Source: an uncultured Paraburkholderia sp. (GTDB lineage: Bacteria; Pseudomonadota; Gammaproteobacteria; Burkholderiales; Burkholderiaceae). From it: a stretch of 41,232 nucleotides of DNA. The notes beneath the pieces were generated by a model. It was not told where the DNA came from, searched no databases, and saw only the letters and a program-made list of their open reading frames with translations. This document shows positions 1-9,543 of the stretch, piece after piece. The stretch covers positions 1 to 41,232 of the forward strand of contig CALNWS010000042.1 in assembly GCA_940747215.1 (NCBI GenBank). The letters run 5' to 3'. Every line of letters starts with the position of its first letter. Position 1 is the stretch's first letter. A program made the position numbers and the translations under genes.

Positions 1-126
1 CACCAAGCAGTCCTCCGCATCCTGATCATGATCACCTTCACCATATAATCCATTGCCCGCGCAACGCCACCTTCCAAACTGATCACGGTCGCCAAAACGG
101 CCTGATCACCATCACCGAAATCCGCA
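1..126. mobile_element. IS21-like insertion-sequence end (left edge of window)
   Basis: Bases 1-97 are an exact inverted copy of 41112-41208. The segment holds three spaced copies of a degenerate unit starting TGATCAC, at about 29, 80 and 103; the last runs TGATCACC...ATCCGCA and ends at 126 with CA. Multiple subterminal repeats of about 20-25 bases with a terminal CA are typical of IS21-family ends, so that family is my best reading, but no transposase gene is in the window to confirm it. The element presumably continues to the left, off the window. The boundary at 126 is inferred from the repeat, not from a target-site duplication. Confidence 0.6.
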
Positions 127-343
127 GCGTTGGGAACGCTAATAACGGTAAGCGCTTCTGGAGAAAGCCAATATCGCGCTGATATAAGGCGTCTGGATTT
201 AATCGGGAGGGTAGCGCTTCAGTGGCGATTTCAAAACGTTTCGGACCGTCAAACCGGCGTATTCGATTTACGGATTTCGCCACGTCGTTTGAATTTCGAA
301 TCCGGCTTTGAATCACGTTTGAGAAACGAGCGAAGCCACAAAC

Positions 344-375
344 AAAAAGGGTTCCGATAAATCGGAACCCTTTTT
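344..375 (-). terminator. Rho-independent terminator after the tRNA gene
   Basis: A perfect 15-bp stem (344-358 with 361-375) around a 2-base loop, with A and T runs on both sides, so it can work on either strand. It lies just downstream of the tRNA gene on the minus strand. Bases 127-343, between it and the IS end, contain no gene that I can recognise. Confidence 0.8.
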
Positions 376-383
376 CACAACTC

Positions 384-471
384 TGGTGGGCCGGGTGGGA
401 TTCGAACCCACGATGTCCTTTCGGAGGCGGATTATGAGTCCGCTGCCTGCAACCAACACGGCGTCCAGCCC
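384..471 (-). tRNA. tRNA with CAU anticodon and long variable arm (Ile2-like loop)
   Basis: On the minus strand an 88-base cloverleaf can be drawn, including an encoded CCA (384-386). The acceptor stem GGGCTGG/CCGGCCC is fully paired with one G-U. The D arm is GCC/GGC with a 12-base loop. The anticodon stem GCGGA/TCCGC carries loop CTCATAA, anticodon CAT, the same loop as minor tRNA-Ile2, whose C34 becomes lysidine. The T arm GTGGG-TTCGAAT-CCCAC is canonical. The region between anticodon and T stems is 15 bases and contains a small hairpin TCC-GAAA-GGA, which makes it class II, unlike ordinary tRNA-Ile2 or tRNA-Met. Position 8 is A rather than the near-universal T, and I find no clear A14. 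Either it is an unusual functional tRNA or a tRNA altered in its 5' half. Amino-acid identity (Ile or Met) is uncertain. Confidence 0.7.
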
Positions 472-478
472 CAACAAA

Positions 479-502
479 AGGCCCGGACTGGAAGCCGGGC
501 CT
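479..502 (-). terminator. Terminator hairpin between rpoD and the tRNA gene
   Basis: Stem AGGCCCGG (479-486) pairs with CCGGGCCT (495-502) over an 8-base loop. On the minus strand it is followed by four T (476-479). It stands immediately upstream of the tRNA and probably ends rpoD transcripts that pass the first terminator. Confidence 0.65.
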
Positions 503-530
503 ATTCGCTGACTGGCCGACATACTACACG

Positions 531-586
531 AAAAAGGAGCTTCCGCAACCGCTTCGCTGACGCGAAACAACCGGGAGGCTCCTTCG
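531..586 (-). terminator. rpoD terminator
   Basis: Long hairpin whose outer arms AAGGAGC and GCTCCTT pair; on the minus strand it ends in a run of T (531-535). It lies about 40 bases past the rpoD stop codon, the expected place for its main terminator. Confidence 0.65.
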
Positions 587-626
587 GATTACATCGACTC
601 GCTACAGACCTGCTTCAGTCGCCCGA

Positions 627-2891
627 TCAGTTGCCCTCGAGGAACGACTTCAGCTTGTCCGACCGGCTTGGGTGCCGCAATTTACGCAGCGCCTTTGCCT
701 CGATCTGACGGATACGCTCACGCGTGACGTCGAACTGCTTGCCGACTTCTTCGAGCGTATGGTCGGTGCTCATCTCGATACCGAAACGCATGCGCAGCAC
801 CTTCGCCTCACGTGGCGTAAGCGAGTCGAGCACGTCTTTCACGACATCGCGCATGCTGGCGTGCAACGCGGCGTTGGCCGGTGCCACCGTGTTCGTGTCT
901 TCGATGAAGTCGCCCAGATGCGAATCGTCGTCGTCACCGATCGGCGTTTCCATGGAGATCGGCTCCTTCGCGATCTTCATGATTTTGCGGATCTTGTCTT
1001 CCGGCATTTCCATCTTCTCGGCAAGCGTTGCCGGATCCGGCTCGAGACCGGTTTCCTGCAGAATCTGCCGCGAAATACGGTTCATCTTGTTGATCGTTTC
1101 GATCATGTGAACCGGAATACGGATCGTGCGCGCTTGGTCGGCGATCGAACGCGTAATGGCCTGACGGATCCACCACGTTGCATACGTGGAGAACTTGTAG
1201 CCACGACGATATTCGAACTTGTCCACTGCCTTCATCAGGCCGATGTTGCCTTCCTGAATCAGGTCGAGGAACTGCAAACCACGGTTCGTGTACTTCTTCG
1301 CGATCGAGATCACGAGACGCAGATTCGCCTCGGTCATTTCACGTTTGGCCTGACGCGCCTTCAGCTCGCCCGCCGCCATCTGACGGTTGGTTTCCTTCAG
1401 GTCTTTCAACGGCAGAACGACACGAGCCTGCAGATCCAGCAGACATTGCTGCTTTTCCTGAATCGCCGGAATGTTACGCGTGAGGATCGCGCTGTACGCG
1501 TGACCTTCGCCGACGATCTTGTCCGCCCATTCTAGGTCCGTTTCGCTGCCCGGGAAACGCGCGATGAACTCGGCGCGCGGCATGCCGCACTTGTCGACCA
1601 CCGTTTGCAGAATCTGACGCTCGACCTGACGCACTTCGTCGACCTGCGCGCGCAACGTGTCGCACAGACGCTCGACGGTGCGCGCCGTGAAGCGGATCGT
1701 CATCAGTTCATTCTGGATGGTTTCCTGAGCCTTGAGGTACGACTTGGACTTGTAGCCTTCCTTCTCGAACGCGCGACGCATCTTGTCGAACCATTCGCTG
1801 ATCATCGCGAATTTTTTGAGCGACGCGCGCTTGAGCGCTTCCATCTGCACCGCGTTGGCCGTGGCCTGCGCGGTGCCGTCGTCTCCTTCCTTTTCCTCGT
1901 CTTCGCTCTCGATCGCTTCTGCTTCCTGCGCGGAGAAGCCGTCGGCATCTTCCGCGTCGGCGTCGATCAGGCCGTCGACGAGTTCGTCGATACGAATCTC
2001 TTCGTTCGCCACGCGCTCGGCCATGGCGAGGATGTCGGCGATCGTGGTCGGACAGGCCGAGATGGCCATGACCATGTGCTTCAGACCGTCTTCGATCCGC
2101 TTCGCGATTTCGATTTCGCCTTCACGCGTGAGCAGCTCGACCGTGCCCATCTCGCGCATGTACATACGCACGGGGTCGGTGGTACGGCCAAATTCGGAAT
2201 CGACGGTGGAGAGCGCAACTTCCGCTTCTTCCTCGACCTCGTCGTCGGACGCCGCCGCGGGCGCATTGTCGTTCAGCAGCAGCGTTTCGGCATCGGGGGC
2301 CTGTTCGTACACGGCCACGCCCATGTCGTTGAACGTGCTGATGATGCCTTCGATCGCCTCGGTCTCGGTGAAGTTGTCCGGGAGGTGGTCGTTGATTTCC
2401 GCGTAGGTGAGAAAGCCGCGTTCCTTGCCGAGCCTGATCAGCGCGCACAGTTTGGAACGGCGCTCCTCGATTTCCTCGACCGTGCCGGGCTGCGACGACG
2501 CGAACGCGTCTTTCAGCAGCGCTTTTTCCTTTGCACGACGGTCGCGAGCCTTGGCCTTTTCCACCTTGCCCGGAACAGCGGCAGCAGGGGTTTCTTCGCT
2601 TTGGGTTGCGTCGTCATCGACGGGTACTTCATTCAGCTTTTTCGTCATGGAGTTCGCCGTACCGGCTGTAGTCTCGACTCGCGGCTGGTGGACAACAGCC
2701 GGTTGAACCGTGGATACTGGAGTCTCGCGCACTACCGCATCGTCCTGCGCGGCGGCCGCTTCCCTTGCGCTTCTGACACCTAGCCCCTTCTCGGCCGGTT
2801 GCTGCGCAGCTTGCGCTGCACTTACCGGCTCCGCTTTCGCCGCCGAAGTGGTCAAGGTTTTCTTCCCTGCAACTGGTGCGGTAACGCTCAC
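627..2891 (-). CDS. rpoD: RNA polymerase housekeeping sigma factor sigma-70
   Basis: Primary sigma factor, which directs RNA polymerase to housekeeping promoters. The 754-residue frame has all regions: 1.1 (about 120-200), promoter-contacting start of region 1.2 with [10 protein letters not shown] (about 240), an acidic non-conserved insert (about 300-350), region 2 with [18 protein letters not shown] and [10 protein letters not shown] (about 530-580), region 3, and region 4.2 with the helix-turn-helix [20 protein letters not shown] near the end. It is longer than the 613-residue E. coli protein because of the acidic insert and an Ala/Val-rich N-terminal stretch of about 80 residues. A second in-frame ATG at 2648 (MTKKLNEVP) would remove that stretch, so the true start is open. 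It is the distal gene of the rpsU-yqeY-dnaG-rpoD cluster, 207 bases from dnaG, which leaves room for its own promoter. Intact and clearly under selection. Confidence 0.97.
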   Translation of the reverse strand: MSVTAPVAGKKTLTTSAAKAEPVSAAQAAQQPAEKGLGVRSAREAAAAQDDAVVRETPVSTVQPAVVHQPRVETTAGTANSMTKKLNEVPVDDDATQSEETPAAAVPGKVEKAKARDRRAKEKALLKDAFASSQPGTVEEIEERRSKLCALIRLGKERGFLTYAEINDHLPDNFTETEAIEGIISTFNDMGVAVYEQAPDAETLLLNDNAPAAASDDEVEEEAEVALSTVDSEFGRTTDPVRMYMREMGTVELLTREGEIEIAKRIEDGLKHMVMAISACPTTIADILAMAERVANEEIRIDELVDGLIDADAEDADGFSAQEAEAIESEDEEKEGDDGTAQATANAVQMEALKRASLKKFAMISEWFDKMRRAFEKEGYKSKSYLKAQETIQNELMTIRFTARTVERLCDTLRAQVDEVRQVERQILQTVVDKCGMPRAEFIARFPGSETDLEWADKIVGEGHAYSAILTRNIPAIQEKQQCLLDLQARVVLPLKDLKETNRQMAAGELKARQAKREMTEANLRLVISIAKKYTNRGLQFLDLIQEGNIGLMKAVDKFEYRRGYKFSTYATWWIRQAITRSIADQARTIRIPVHMIETINKMNRISRQILQETGLEPDPATLAEKMEMPEDKIRKIMKIAKEPISMETPIGDDDDSHLGDFIEDTNTVAPANAALHASMRDVVKDVLDSLTPREAKVLRMRFGIEMSTDHTLEEVGKQFDVTRERIRQIEAKALRKLRHPSRSDKLKSFLEGN

Positions 2892-3098
2892 GGCAGACGC
2901 CTTTCTGGCTGAAGAAACTAACCTGGCTTCAGTAACCTTCCTGGTTCGCCAATGAGAGCGCGTTCCTGCTGAATTATTTCCGCCTGTAGTTCCGTCTGAA
3001 GTCTTTGCCGTCGCATCGCCTTTTCGCCTTTGCTAGGAAAACCCTTTGAAAAACAAACCGCTGGAAACCTATTAACACTCAGGCTTTTTCCATCCCGG

Positions 3099-4976
3099 CT
3101 ACAAGCCAAGCTGGCGCTTCATCTCAGCCCTTTTGCGATTGAGTTCGGAAAGCTCCGCAAACTCCTCCGGCGTGTGCCGGGATTGCCGCGAAAGTTCTTC
3201 GAGACGATCGCAGTAAGCGTCATACCGCATCTTCAGAATCGCGGCCTTCAGTTCCTCACCGACGATCCTTTCCTGCTCGCGCCGTTCCTCGATGACGGTC
3301 GCATCTTCCGGGTCCTTCAGCAGTAAATCCCGGACGTTTTCATCATAGTCCAGAATTTTGCGAAAGATCTCCTCGAAAGTTGGGGCGTTGGCGCCATTTC
3401 GCAATAGGTCTGACAGGAGTTGAAACTCCGCCGAATCGCCCAGTGCGCGCGCATGCGTCGTCACTTCCTCGAACAACTCGCCATGCCGGGTCACCGTGAC
3501 AAGGGCCTGCTCGGCCTCCTCGTCGAGCACGGCCACGGTGCGCGGATACATCACCAGATTGCGCAGCGTCTTTTCCTCGATACCCGTGACGCTGCGCCGG
3601 TCCTTGCGCGCCGGCGCCGCACGCGCGGCCGCCGCGATGCACGCGTCGACCTCGCACAGCGCTGCGACTTCTTCGAACGGCACGTCGAGCCGATCGGCGA
3701 AAATGTGCATGATCTGCGCGCGCAGCGCGTTGGCTGGCAACGCCTGCAGCAGAGGCTTCGCGTCGAAAAGCGCGCGCGCCCGGCCTTCCGGCTGATCCAG
3801 CTCCTTGCCCGTCAGCACTTCGTTCAGCATGAACTGCGACAGCGGCATGGCCCGCTCGACCTGCTCCGCGAATGCCTCAGTGTCGAATTCGCGCACGTAG
3901 CTGTCCGGATCGTGCTCGGACGGCAGGAACAGAAACCGGATGGTCCGGTTGTCCGCGGCGTGCGGCAAACAGGCGTCGAGCGCGCGCCGCGCGGCACGGC
4001 GGCCCGCCGAGTCGCCGTCGAAACTGAAAATGACCGTATCGGTCTGGCGCATCAGTTTCTGCACATGAATCGGCGTGCAGGCCGTGCCGAGCGTGGCCAC
4101 GGCGTTCTGGAAGCCGAGCTGCGCCAGCGCGACCACGTCCATATAGCCTTCGACGACCAGCACATAATGCTGCTCGCGAATCGCAAGACGCGCCTCGAAC
4201 AGGCCGTAAAGCTCTCTGGCCTTGTTAAATAGAGGCGTTTCGGGCGAATTCAAATACTTCGGCTCGCCGCCGTCAAGCACCCGGCCGCCGAAGCCGATCA
4301 CCTGCCCTTTCACGTTGCGGATCGGGAACATGACGCGCTCGCGGAAGCGATCGTAACGGCGGTTCTGGCCTTGCGCGTCCGACTTTTCGCTGACGATCAC
4401 GAGTCCCGATTCGACGAGCGAATCGTCCCGATAGTTAGGAAACGCGGCTTCGAGGTTCTGCCAGCCGTCCGGTGCATAGCCGAGCCCGAAGCGCGCGGCG
4501 ATTTCGCCGGTCAGCCCGCGTTTCTTCAGATACTGGATCGCCGTGGGCGCGCCGCGCAGTTGCTTGCGATAGAAATCGCATGCGGTCTGCATCACGTCGG
4601 AAAGCGCCGTGGTCACGGCTTTCGAGGCTGCCGGGGCATAACCGCCGGAGCCGCCGGAACCGCCAGAGCCATAGCCGGGCGACGGCTCGTTCGGTACCGT
4701 CAAACCGACAGATTGTGCAAGTTCGTTGACCGCTTCCGGGAAGGAAGCGCCCACGTGCTCCATCAGGAAACCGATTGCCGTGCCGTGCGCGCCGCAGCCG
4801 AAGCAGTGATAGAACTGCTTGGTCGGGCTCACCGTGAAAGACGGGCTTTTTTCGTTGTGAAACGGGCAAAGCCCCATGAAGTTCGCGCCGCCTTTTTTCA
4901 ACTGCACATACCGCCCGACCACGTCGACGATATCGACGCGGTTGAGCAGGTCCTGCAGGAATGACGGTGGGATCAC
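3099..4976 (-). CDS. dnaG: DNA primase
   Basis: Synthesises RNA primers at the replication fork with the DnaB helicase. The 625 residues show the N-terminal CHC2 zinc ribbon (CPFH...CFGCG, about residues 38-62), the catalytic core, a TOPRIM domain with VVEGYMDVVALAQ (about 270) and DGDSAGRRAARRAL (about 320), and a C-terminal helical DnaB-binding domain. A Gly/Ser-rich linker (GSGGSGGSGG, about 105-115) follows the zinc domain. Length is normal. The start (MIPPSFLQDLLNRVDIVDVV) matches the family. Lies between yqeY and rpoD on the same strand in the conserved macromolecular-synthesis order. Intact. Confidence 0.97.
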   Translation of the reverse strand: MIPPSFLQDLLNRVDIVDVVGRYVQLKKGGANFMGLCPFHNEKSPSFTVSPTKQFYHCFGCGAHGTAIGFLMEHVGASFPEAVNELAQSVGLTVPNEPSPGYGSGGSGGSGGYAPAASKAVTTALSDVMQTACDFYRKQLRGAPTAIQYLKKRGLTGEIAARFGLGYAPDGWQNLEAAFPNYRDDSLVESGLVIVSEKSDAQGQNRRYDRFRERVMFPIRNVKGQVIGFGGRVLDGGEPKYLNSPETPLFNKARELYGLFEARLAIREQHYVLVVEGYMDVVALAQLGFQNAVATLGTACTPIHVQKLMRQTDTVIFSFDGDSAGRRAARRALDACLPHAADNRTIRFLFLPSEHDPDSYVREFDTEAFAEQVERAMPLSQFMLNEVLTGKELDQPEGRARALFDAKPLLQALPANALRAQIMHIFADRLDVPFEEVAALCEVDACIAAAARAAPARKDRRSVTGIEEKTLRNLVMYPRTVAVLDEEAEQALVTVTRHGELFEEVTTHARALGDSAEFQLLSDLLRNGANAPTFEEIFRKILDYDENVRDLLLKDPEDATVIEERREQERIVGEELKAAILKMRYDAYCDRLEELSRQSRHTPEEFAELSELNRKRAEMKRQLGL

Positions 4977-5072
4977 GGTAGAAAACGCTGCCTTGAATAA
5001 TGACGATTAAATAAAGCCCGAAGCCGCGCGCGCCATCAGCGTGACAGCGTACGCAGACCTCGAAATGAAGAC

Positions 5073-5450
5073 TTACTTTGCGAGCGCGGCTTTGACTTGT
5101 GCCGAAACGGCGGTCATGTCGGCGCGACCGGCCAGCTTCGGCTTGAGCACGCCCATCACCTTGCCCATGTCCTGCGGACCGGCTGCGCCGGTTTGCGCGA
5201 CGGCCGCCTGAACTTCGGCGACGATCTCGGCTTCGAACATCTGCGCCGGCATGTAAGCCGACAGAATGGCCAGCTCGGCCTTTTCTTTGTCGGCCAGCTC
5301 GGTGCGGCCCGCCGTTTCGAACTGGCTGATCGAATCCTTGCGCTGCTTGATCGCGGCGAGCAACAACCGAATCGTGCCGAGACGCTTGGCCTCACGCGCG
5401 CGCATGGCGGCTTTCATATCGTCGTTGATCTGGCCCTTTATAATCATCAT
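5073..5450 (-). CDS. yqeY: GatB/YqeY domain protein, internally shortened
   Basis: Small GatB/YqeY-family protein; the family resembles the C-terminal tRNA-binding domain of GatB, but its own role is not well defined. The frame encodes 125 residues against about 148 in the family. The N-terminal helix (KAAMRAREAKRLGTIRLLLA) and C-terminal part (QDMGKVMGVLKPKLAGRADM) are normal, but AAIKQR is followed directly by KDSISQFE. From memory of the family about 23 residues (REVDERxTL... to a second IKQR) normally lie between them. The missing piece is thus bounded by a repeated IKQR, which suggests an in-frame deletion between short direct repeats (junction near 5340-5351). Whether the product still folds is unclear. 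It sits between rpsU and dnaG as usual. Confidence 0.85.
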   Translation of the reverse strand: MMIIKGQINDDMKAAMRAREAKRLGTIRLLLAAIKQRKDSISQFETAGRTELADKEKAELAILSAYMPAQMFEAEIVAEVQAAVAQTGAAGPQDMGKVMGVLKPKLAGRADMTAVSAQVKAALAK

Positions 5451-5535
5451 TCACCTGAATGCGTTGGAATTAGAAAAGCAGAAAAGCGGCCAAAATACGG
5501 CATTCTCACGCGACATCGACAGGTATCAACACGAA

Positions 5536-5567
5536 AGCCCGCTTGGGACTGCTTCCTCAAGCGGGTT
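5536..5567 (-). terminator. Hairpin between rpsU and yqeY
   Basis: Stem CCCGCTTG (5538-5545) pairs with CAAGCGGG (5558-5565), extended weakly by outer pairs, followed on the minus strand by a short T run. It is in the 259-base gap after rpsU and could end or attenuate the short rpsU transcript before yqeY-dnaG. Confidence 0.5.
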
Positions 5568-5708
5568 GGCGCATATGCTAAAAATGTGCGTAATGGATGC
5601 GACCTTGCCGGCTGGCCCGAGGGGCCGTATTATCCGTGACGGCGCCTTTGACGCCCTCGCCGGTTGGATGTCGCCGCTCCGTTTGACGGAACCGCGGCAA
5701 CGCCAGAA

Positions 5709-5921
5709 TCAGCAGAACTTTTTTGGCAGCATCTGACCACGCAGACGCTTGAAATGACGCTTCACCGCGGCGGCCTTCTTGCGTTTGCGCTCGGCCGTAG
5801 GCTTTTCGTAAAATTCGCGAGCGCGAAGTTCCGTCAGCAAACCGTTTTTCTCCATCGTGCGCTTGAACCGGCGCATGGCGACTTCAAACGGTTCGTTGTC
5901 TTTTACGCGGATGGTCGTCAT
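5709..5921 (-). CDS. rpsU: 30S ribosomal protein bS21
   Basis: Seventy-residue basic protein of the small ribosomal subunit, involved in initiation at natural mRNAs. It begins [20 protein letters not shown] and ends in the Arg/Lys-rich tail with [20 protein letters not shown], normal length and composition for betaproteobacterial bS21. First gene of the rpsU-yqeY-dnaG-rpoD cluster. Intact. Confidence 0.95.
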   Translation of the reverse strand: MTTIRVKDNEPFEVAMRRFKRTMEKNGLLTELRAREFYEKPTAERKRKKAAAVKRHFKRLRGQMLPKKFC

Positions 5922-5970
5922 TTTTCAATAACGGAACTTTGTAAAGGCTCAGGAGTATAGCAGAGCTTTC

Positions 5971-7172
5971 TCACGAAGCCAGCGCGCCGTCAAGCCCTCT
6001 GGCGTACTCCGCAGCCGCCTCGCCAGCCGCCACGCTGGAGGCCCACGCCCACTGAAAATTGTAGCCACCGAGCCAGCCGGTCACGTCTACCGCCTCGCCG
6101 ATGAAGTACAAGCCAGCCGAGCGCGCTTATCATCGTCGACGACGACAGCTCGCGCGTATCACGCCGCCGCGTGTGACTTCGGCCTTGCGGTAGTCCCCGG
6201 TGCCGTTGGGCGTGAGCGTCCAGCGCGAGAGCGCCTCGCCCACGCGATGCAACGTCTTGTCGGGCAGATCGGCGACGCGCGCCTCGGCGGGAATCCGGTG
6301 CGTGTCGAGCTAGACATGCGCAAGCCGTTGCGGCACCCACTCCGACAGCAGATTGGCGATTTGCCGCTTCGTGCCTGTCTTGGCCTCGAGCAGCGCGTTC
6401 GTCGCGTCCTGTTCGGGCAGCAGATTGGTATGGATCGGCTCGCCGGGTTGCCAGTAGCTCGAAATCTGCAGAACGCCTAGGCCCGAGAGCCCGCGATGCG
6501 TGAGCAGCAGATCTTCGTTGAACTCGGCGCCGGTCTTCCTGTTGCCCGTGGCCAGTTGCACTTCGAGCGACACACCGGACAGCGCGGAAAACGGTGCCCA
6601 GTCGGCGGCCACGAACGTGAGCGGCACCAGCGCGGACCGCGTGTCGATCAGCTTGTGACCGAACTGTTTAGCGAATCGGTAGGCGAAGTCGGTCGCGCCG
6701 ATCTTCGAAATCGACAGGCCGCCGGTGGCCACCACGAGCGCGCGCTGATCGGGCCGGTGGGCTTGTCGAGCGTGTAGCGTCCGTCGGCGTCCTGCCACAC
6801 CTGCTCGACCGAAAGCGGCGTGCGCTACGCAATGCGCCCGGCGTCGCGCTCGGCTTTCAATACTTCGATGATCGCGTCGCTCGACTGGTCGCAGAAAAGC
6901 TGGCCTTTGTGCTTCTCGTGCCACGTCACACGGTGCCGCTTGAGCAACGCCATGAAGTCGCGCGGCGTGTGGCGGGCAAGCGCCGAGCGGCAGAAATGCT
7001 GGTTCATCGACAGATAGTTCGCCGGTCCCGCATACAGATTCGTGAAGTTGCACCGGCCGCCGGAGATGCGGATTTTTTCCGCGAGACGCTGCGAGTGGCC
7101 GATCAGTGCCACGCGGCGACCGATTTGCCCGGCCGCGCCCGCGCCGATCACTGCGATATCGAAGGATTCCAT
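5971..7172 (-). pseudogene. Broken BaiN/HI0933-family FAD-dependent oxidoreductase
   Basis: Remains of a flavoprotein of the HI0933/BaiN family. The N-terminus (MESFDIAVIGAGAAG) opens the FAD-binding Rossmann fold, but it runs straight into QIGRRVALIGHS: roughly seven or eight residues expected after GAGAAG are gone, and RISGGRCNFTN has lost one of three glycines. At about 6825 the frame stops. The middle (TGGLSISKIGATDFAYRFA and GEPIHTNLLPEQDATNALLE) is in a second frame, which ends at 6310 where a TAG replaces the expected Trp in RLAHxWLDTHR. The C-terminal part (GWLGGYNFQWAWA...) is in a third frame to the stop at 5971. With this much damage a functional protein is unlikely. Transcribed away from tsaD. 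Confidence 0.88.
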
Positions 7173-7240
7173 GGGGCCGCATTGTACCTGCGCGTCTGTG
7201 GCGCACTGGCCGCGCTGCTATACTTTCAGGCTAGACTTTT

Positions 7241-7260
7241 ACCTTCCGTGACCTTCCGTG
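7241..7260. repeat. 10-bp perfect tandem duplication
   Basis: ACCTTCCGTG occurs twice back to back (7241-7250, 7251-7260) between the broken flavoprotein gene and tsaD. It resembles the other short tandem duplications in this window and is probably a slippage product. Confidence 0.85.
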
Positions 7261-7302
7261 CGCGGACTGGAACACCACAGGCGCCCGCTCCAGCCCACGA
7301 AT

Positions 7303-8331
7303 ATGCTCGTTCTCGGCATCGAAAGCTCCTGCGACGAAACCGGCCTCGCGCTCTACGACAACGAGCGCGGCCTGCTCGCGCACGCACTGCATTCGCAAAT
7401 CGCGATGCACCGGGAGTACGGCGGCGTGGTGCCGGAACTAGCCTCGCGCGACCACATCCGCCGGGCGCTGCCGCTGCTCGAAGAAGTCATGCAGCGCGCG
7501 GGCGCGGCTCGCAGCGACATCGACGCGATCGCCTACACGCAAGGCCCCGGCCTCGCGGGCGCGCTGCTCGTCGGGGCGAGCGTCGCGAATTCGCTCGCCA
7601 TGGCGTGGGACAAACCCACCATCGGCATTCATCACCTGGAAGGGCATCTGCTCTCGCCGCTGCTCGTCGACGAACCGCCGCCGTTTCCGTTCGTCGCGCT
7701 GCTGGTGTCGGGTGGCCACACGCAACTCATGCGCGTGACCGACGTGGGCGTCTACGAAACGCTCGGCGAAACGCTGGACGACACCGCAGGCGAAGCCTTC
7801 GACAAGACCGCCAAGCTGCTCGGGCTCGGCTATCCGGGCGGCCCGGAAGTTTCGCGCATGGTCGAGTTCGGCACGCCGGGTGCGGTCGTGCTGCCGCGTC
7901 CCATGCTGCATTCCGGCGACCTCGATTTCAGCTTCAGCGGCCTGAAAACCGCCGTGCTCACGCACACCAAACGGCTCGGCGGCACAAACATCTGCGAACA
8001 GGCGAAAGCCGATCTGGCGCGCGGTTTCGTCGACGCCGCCGTGGAAGTGCTGGCGGCTAAATCGCTCGCCGCGCTCAAGCTCACGAAGCTGAACCGGCTG
8101 GTGGTGGCGGGCGGCGTGGGCGCGAACCGCCAGTTGCGCGAGGCGCTTTCGGCAGCGGCAAAGAAGCGCAACTTCTACGTGCATTACCCGGATCTTTCGC
8201 TCTGCACGGACAACGGCGCGATGATCGCGCTCGCGGGCGCTTTGAGATTGCAGCGCTGGCCGGATCAATCGGAAAAAGACTACGCGTTCACGGTGAAGCC
8301 GCGTTGGGATCTGACGTCGTTTGCTCGCTGA
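7303..8331 (+). CDS. tsaD: tRNA N6-adenosine threonylcarbamoyltransferase
   Basis: Catalytic subunit that transfers the threonylcarbamoyl group to A37 of ANN-decoding tRNAs (t6A), together with TsaB and TsaE. From ATG 7303 the protein is 342 residues, normal length. Visible motifs: N-terminal [14 protein letters not shown], the metal-binding HHLEGH pair (about 110), [33 protein letters not shown], the late [10 protein letters not shown], and [14 protein letters not shown] longer frame opens at GTG 7258, but its 15 extra residues are unlike the family and overlap the 10-bp duplication, so 7303 is preferred. Intact between two pseudogenes, consistent with its essential role. Confidence 0.96.
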   Translation: MLVLGIESSCDETGLALYDNERGLLAHALHSQIAMHREYGGVVPELASRDHIRRALPLLEEVMQRAGAARSDIDAIAYTQGPGLAGALLVGASVANSLAMAWDKPTIGIHHLEGHLLSPLLVDEPPPFPFVALLVSGGHTQLMRVTDVGVYETLGETLDDTAGEAFDKTAKLLGLGYPGGPEVSRMVEFGTPGAVVLPRPMLHSGDLDFSFSGLKTAVLTHTKRLGGTNICEQAKADLARGFVDAAVEVLAAKSLAALKLTKLNRLVVAGGVGANRQLREALSAAAKKRNFYVHYPDLSLCTDNGAMIALAGALRLQRWPDQSEKDYAFTVKPRWDLTSFAR

Positions 8332-8376
8332 ATTCCTCGCCAAATCTCGCGCCGAAGTTTTTCACCCGCACCATGT

Positions 8377-8404
8377 AAAAAGCCGCTTCTCAAAGCAGCT
8401 TTTT
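8377..8404. terminator. Bidirectional terminator between tsaD and folE2 remnant
   Basis: AAAAAGC (8377-8383) pairs with GCTTTTT (8398-8404), extended inward by GC/GC after a C-A mismatch. A run on one side and T run on the other serve the convergent genes tsaD (plus) and folE2 (minus). Confidence 0.7.
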
Positions 8405-8433
8405 CGTGTCGGCGCAACGGCAAAACTGGGCGC

Positions 8434-9235
8434 TCAAGCGGCCCGCTTGTCCCGTTCGATCAACGCATACGCGCTGTGGTTGTGAATCGATTCGAAGTTC
8501 TCCGCTTCGAACACGTAAGCGACCACGCGCTCGTCCGCGTTCAGACGCTGCGCGACGTCGCGCACCAGATCTTCGACGAACTTCGGATTTTCATAAGCGC
8601 GCTCCGTGAAGAACTTCTCGTCCGGGCGCTTCAGCAGGCCCCACAGTTCGCACGACGCTTCTTCTTCAGCGATCCGAATCAGCTCTTCCACGGCGATATC
8701 CGCAGCCAGTTCGGCCTTGATCGTGACGTGCGAGCGCTGATTTGTGCGCGCCGTACCGCGAGATTTTCTTCGAGCACGGGCACAGGCTCGTGACCGGCAC
8801 GAGCACGCTGAGGAACAGACGCGTTGCGCCATTGCGCGTTTCGCCGATGAACGTGACTTCGTAATCGAGCAGGCTTTGCACGCCCGACAACGGTGCCGTC
8901 TTGTTCACGAAATACGGAAACGACACTTCGATGCGGCCGGCCTCGGCCTCCAGCTTTTCGAGCATCGCAGCAAGCATAGTACGCAACATCGCAGCCTCGA
9001 GCGGCACCTTATTCTCTTCTCGAGCAGCGCGACGAAAAGCGACATGTGCGTGCCTTTCTGGTCCGCGGGCAGATGCACGTCGAGATTCCACGTGCCCACC
9101 GTCGGCTGAATGTCGCCGCCCGACGTGCGTACCGTCAGCGGGTGCCGCACGGCTTTTTACACCGACTCGTTGAATCGGGATCTGACGCGTGTCGGGCGTG
9201 CTTTGCACGTCGGGCACCACAAAGGCGGGATTCAT
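8434..9235 (-). pseudogene. folE2: Broken GTP cyclohydrolase FolE2
   Basis: Remains of type IB GTP cyclohydrolase (GTP to dihydroneopterin triphosphate; folate and queuosine pathways). The reading moves through frames in order: [20 protein letters not shown]... to GVK (shift near 9150); [20 protein letters not shown]... to VALLE (shift near 9015); [16 protein letters not shown]... through [18 protein letters not shown] and RYGAH (shift near 8745); then [16 protein letters not shown]... to the natural end [10 protein letters not shown]. The metal-site cysteines in [10 protein letters not shown] survive. Three separate frameshifts rule out a working product. Just upstream the bases read ACG-AAT-CAG-ATG, suggesting an earlier ATG start may have changed to ACG. 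Folate synthesis would need another cyclohydrolase (FolE) elsewhere. Confidence 0.9.
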
Positions 9236-9543
9236 CTGATTCGTTATCGTGTCCTTCGGAAAAGGCCGCGCCGCCCGAGTGTGCCTTGGCCTGTCGGACC
9301 GTTGTGAAGCGACAGTTAGGGGCGCTCAGCAATCGGATGGATCAGGGCGCGTGATTGTTGTTCGCGTAAGCCCTGCCGGCGCTGGATGATGGGACGCAAG
9401 CCCATCGATTCAATTGAAGATCCGTCTGACCGCTGGCATTTCGTTGCGGTCCGTTCTGGATAAGCCGACGTGCGATCAGTCAGCCGTGTTGAGCAGATGA
9501 CGAAGCGCCTTCGACGCGCGCCGCACCCGCTCACCCCGTTCGC
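9236..9543. other. Intergenic stretch without a recognisable gene
   Basis: About 308 bases between the folE2 remnant and the dxs stop codon. I see no reading frame resembling a known protein and no clear RNA gene; small frames on both strands look random. Confidence 0.6.
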
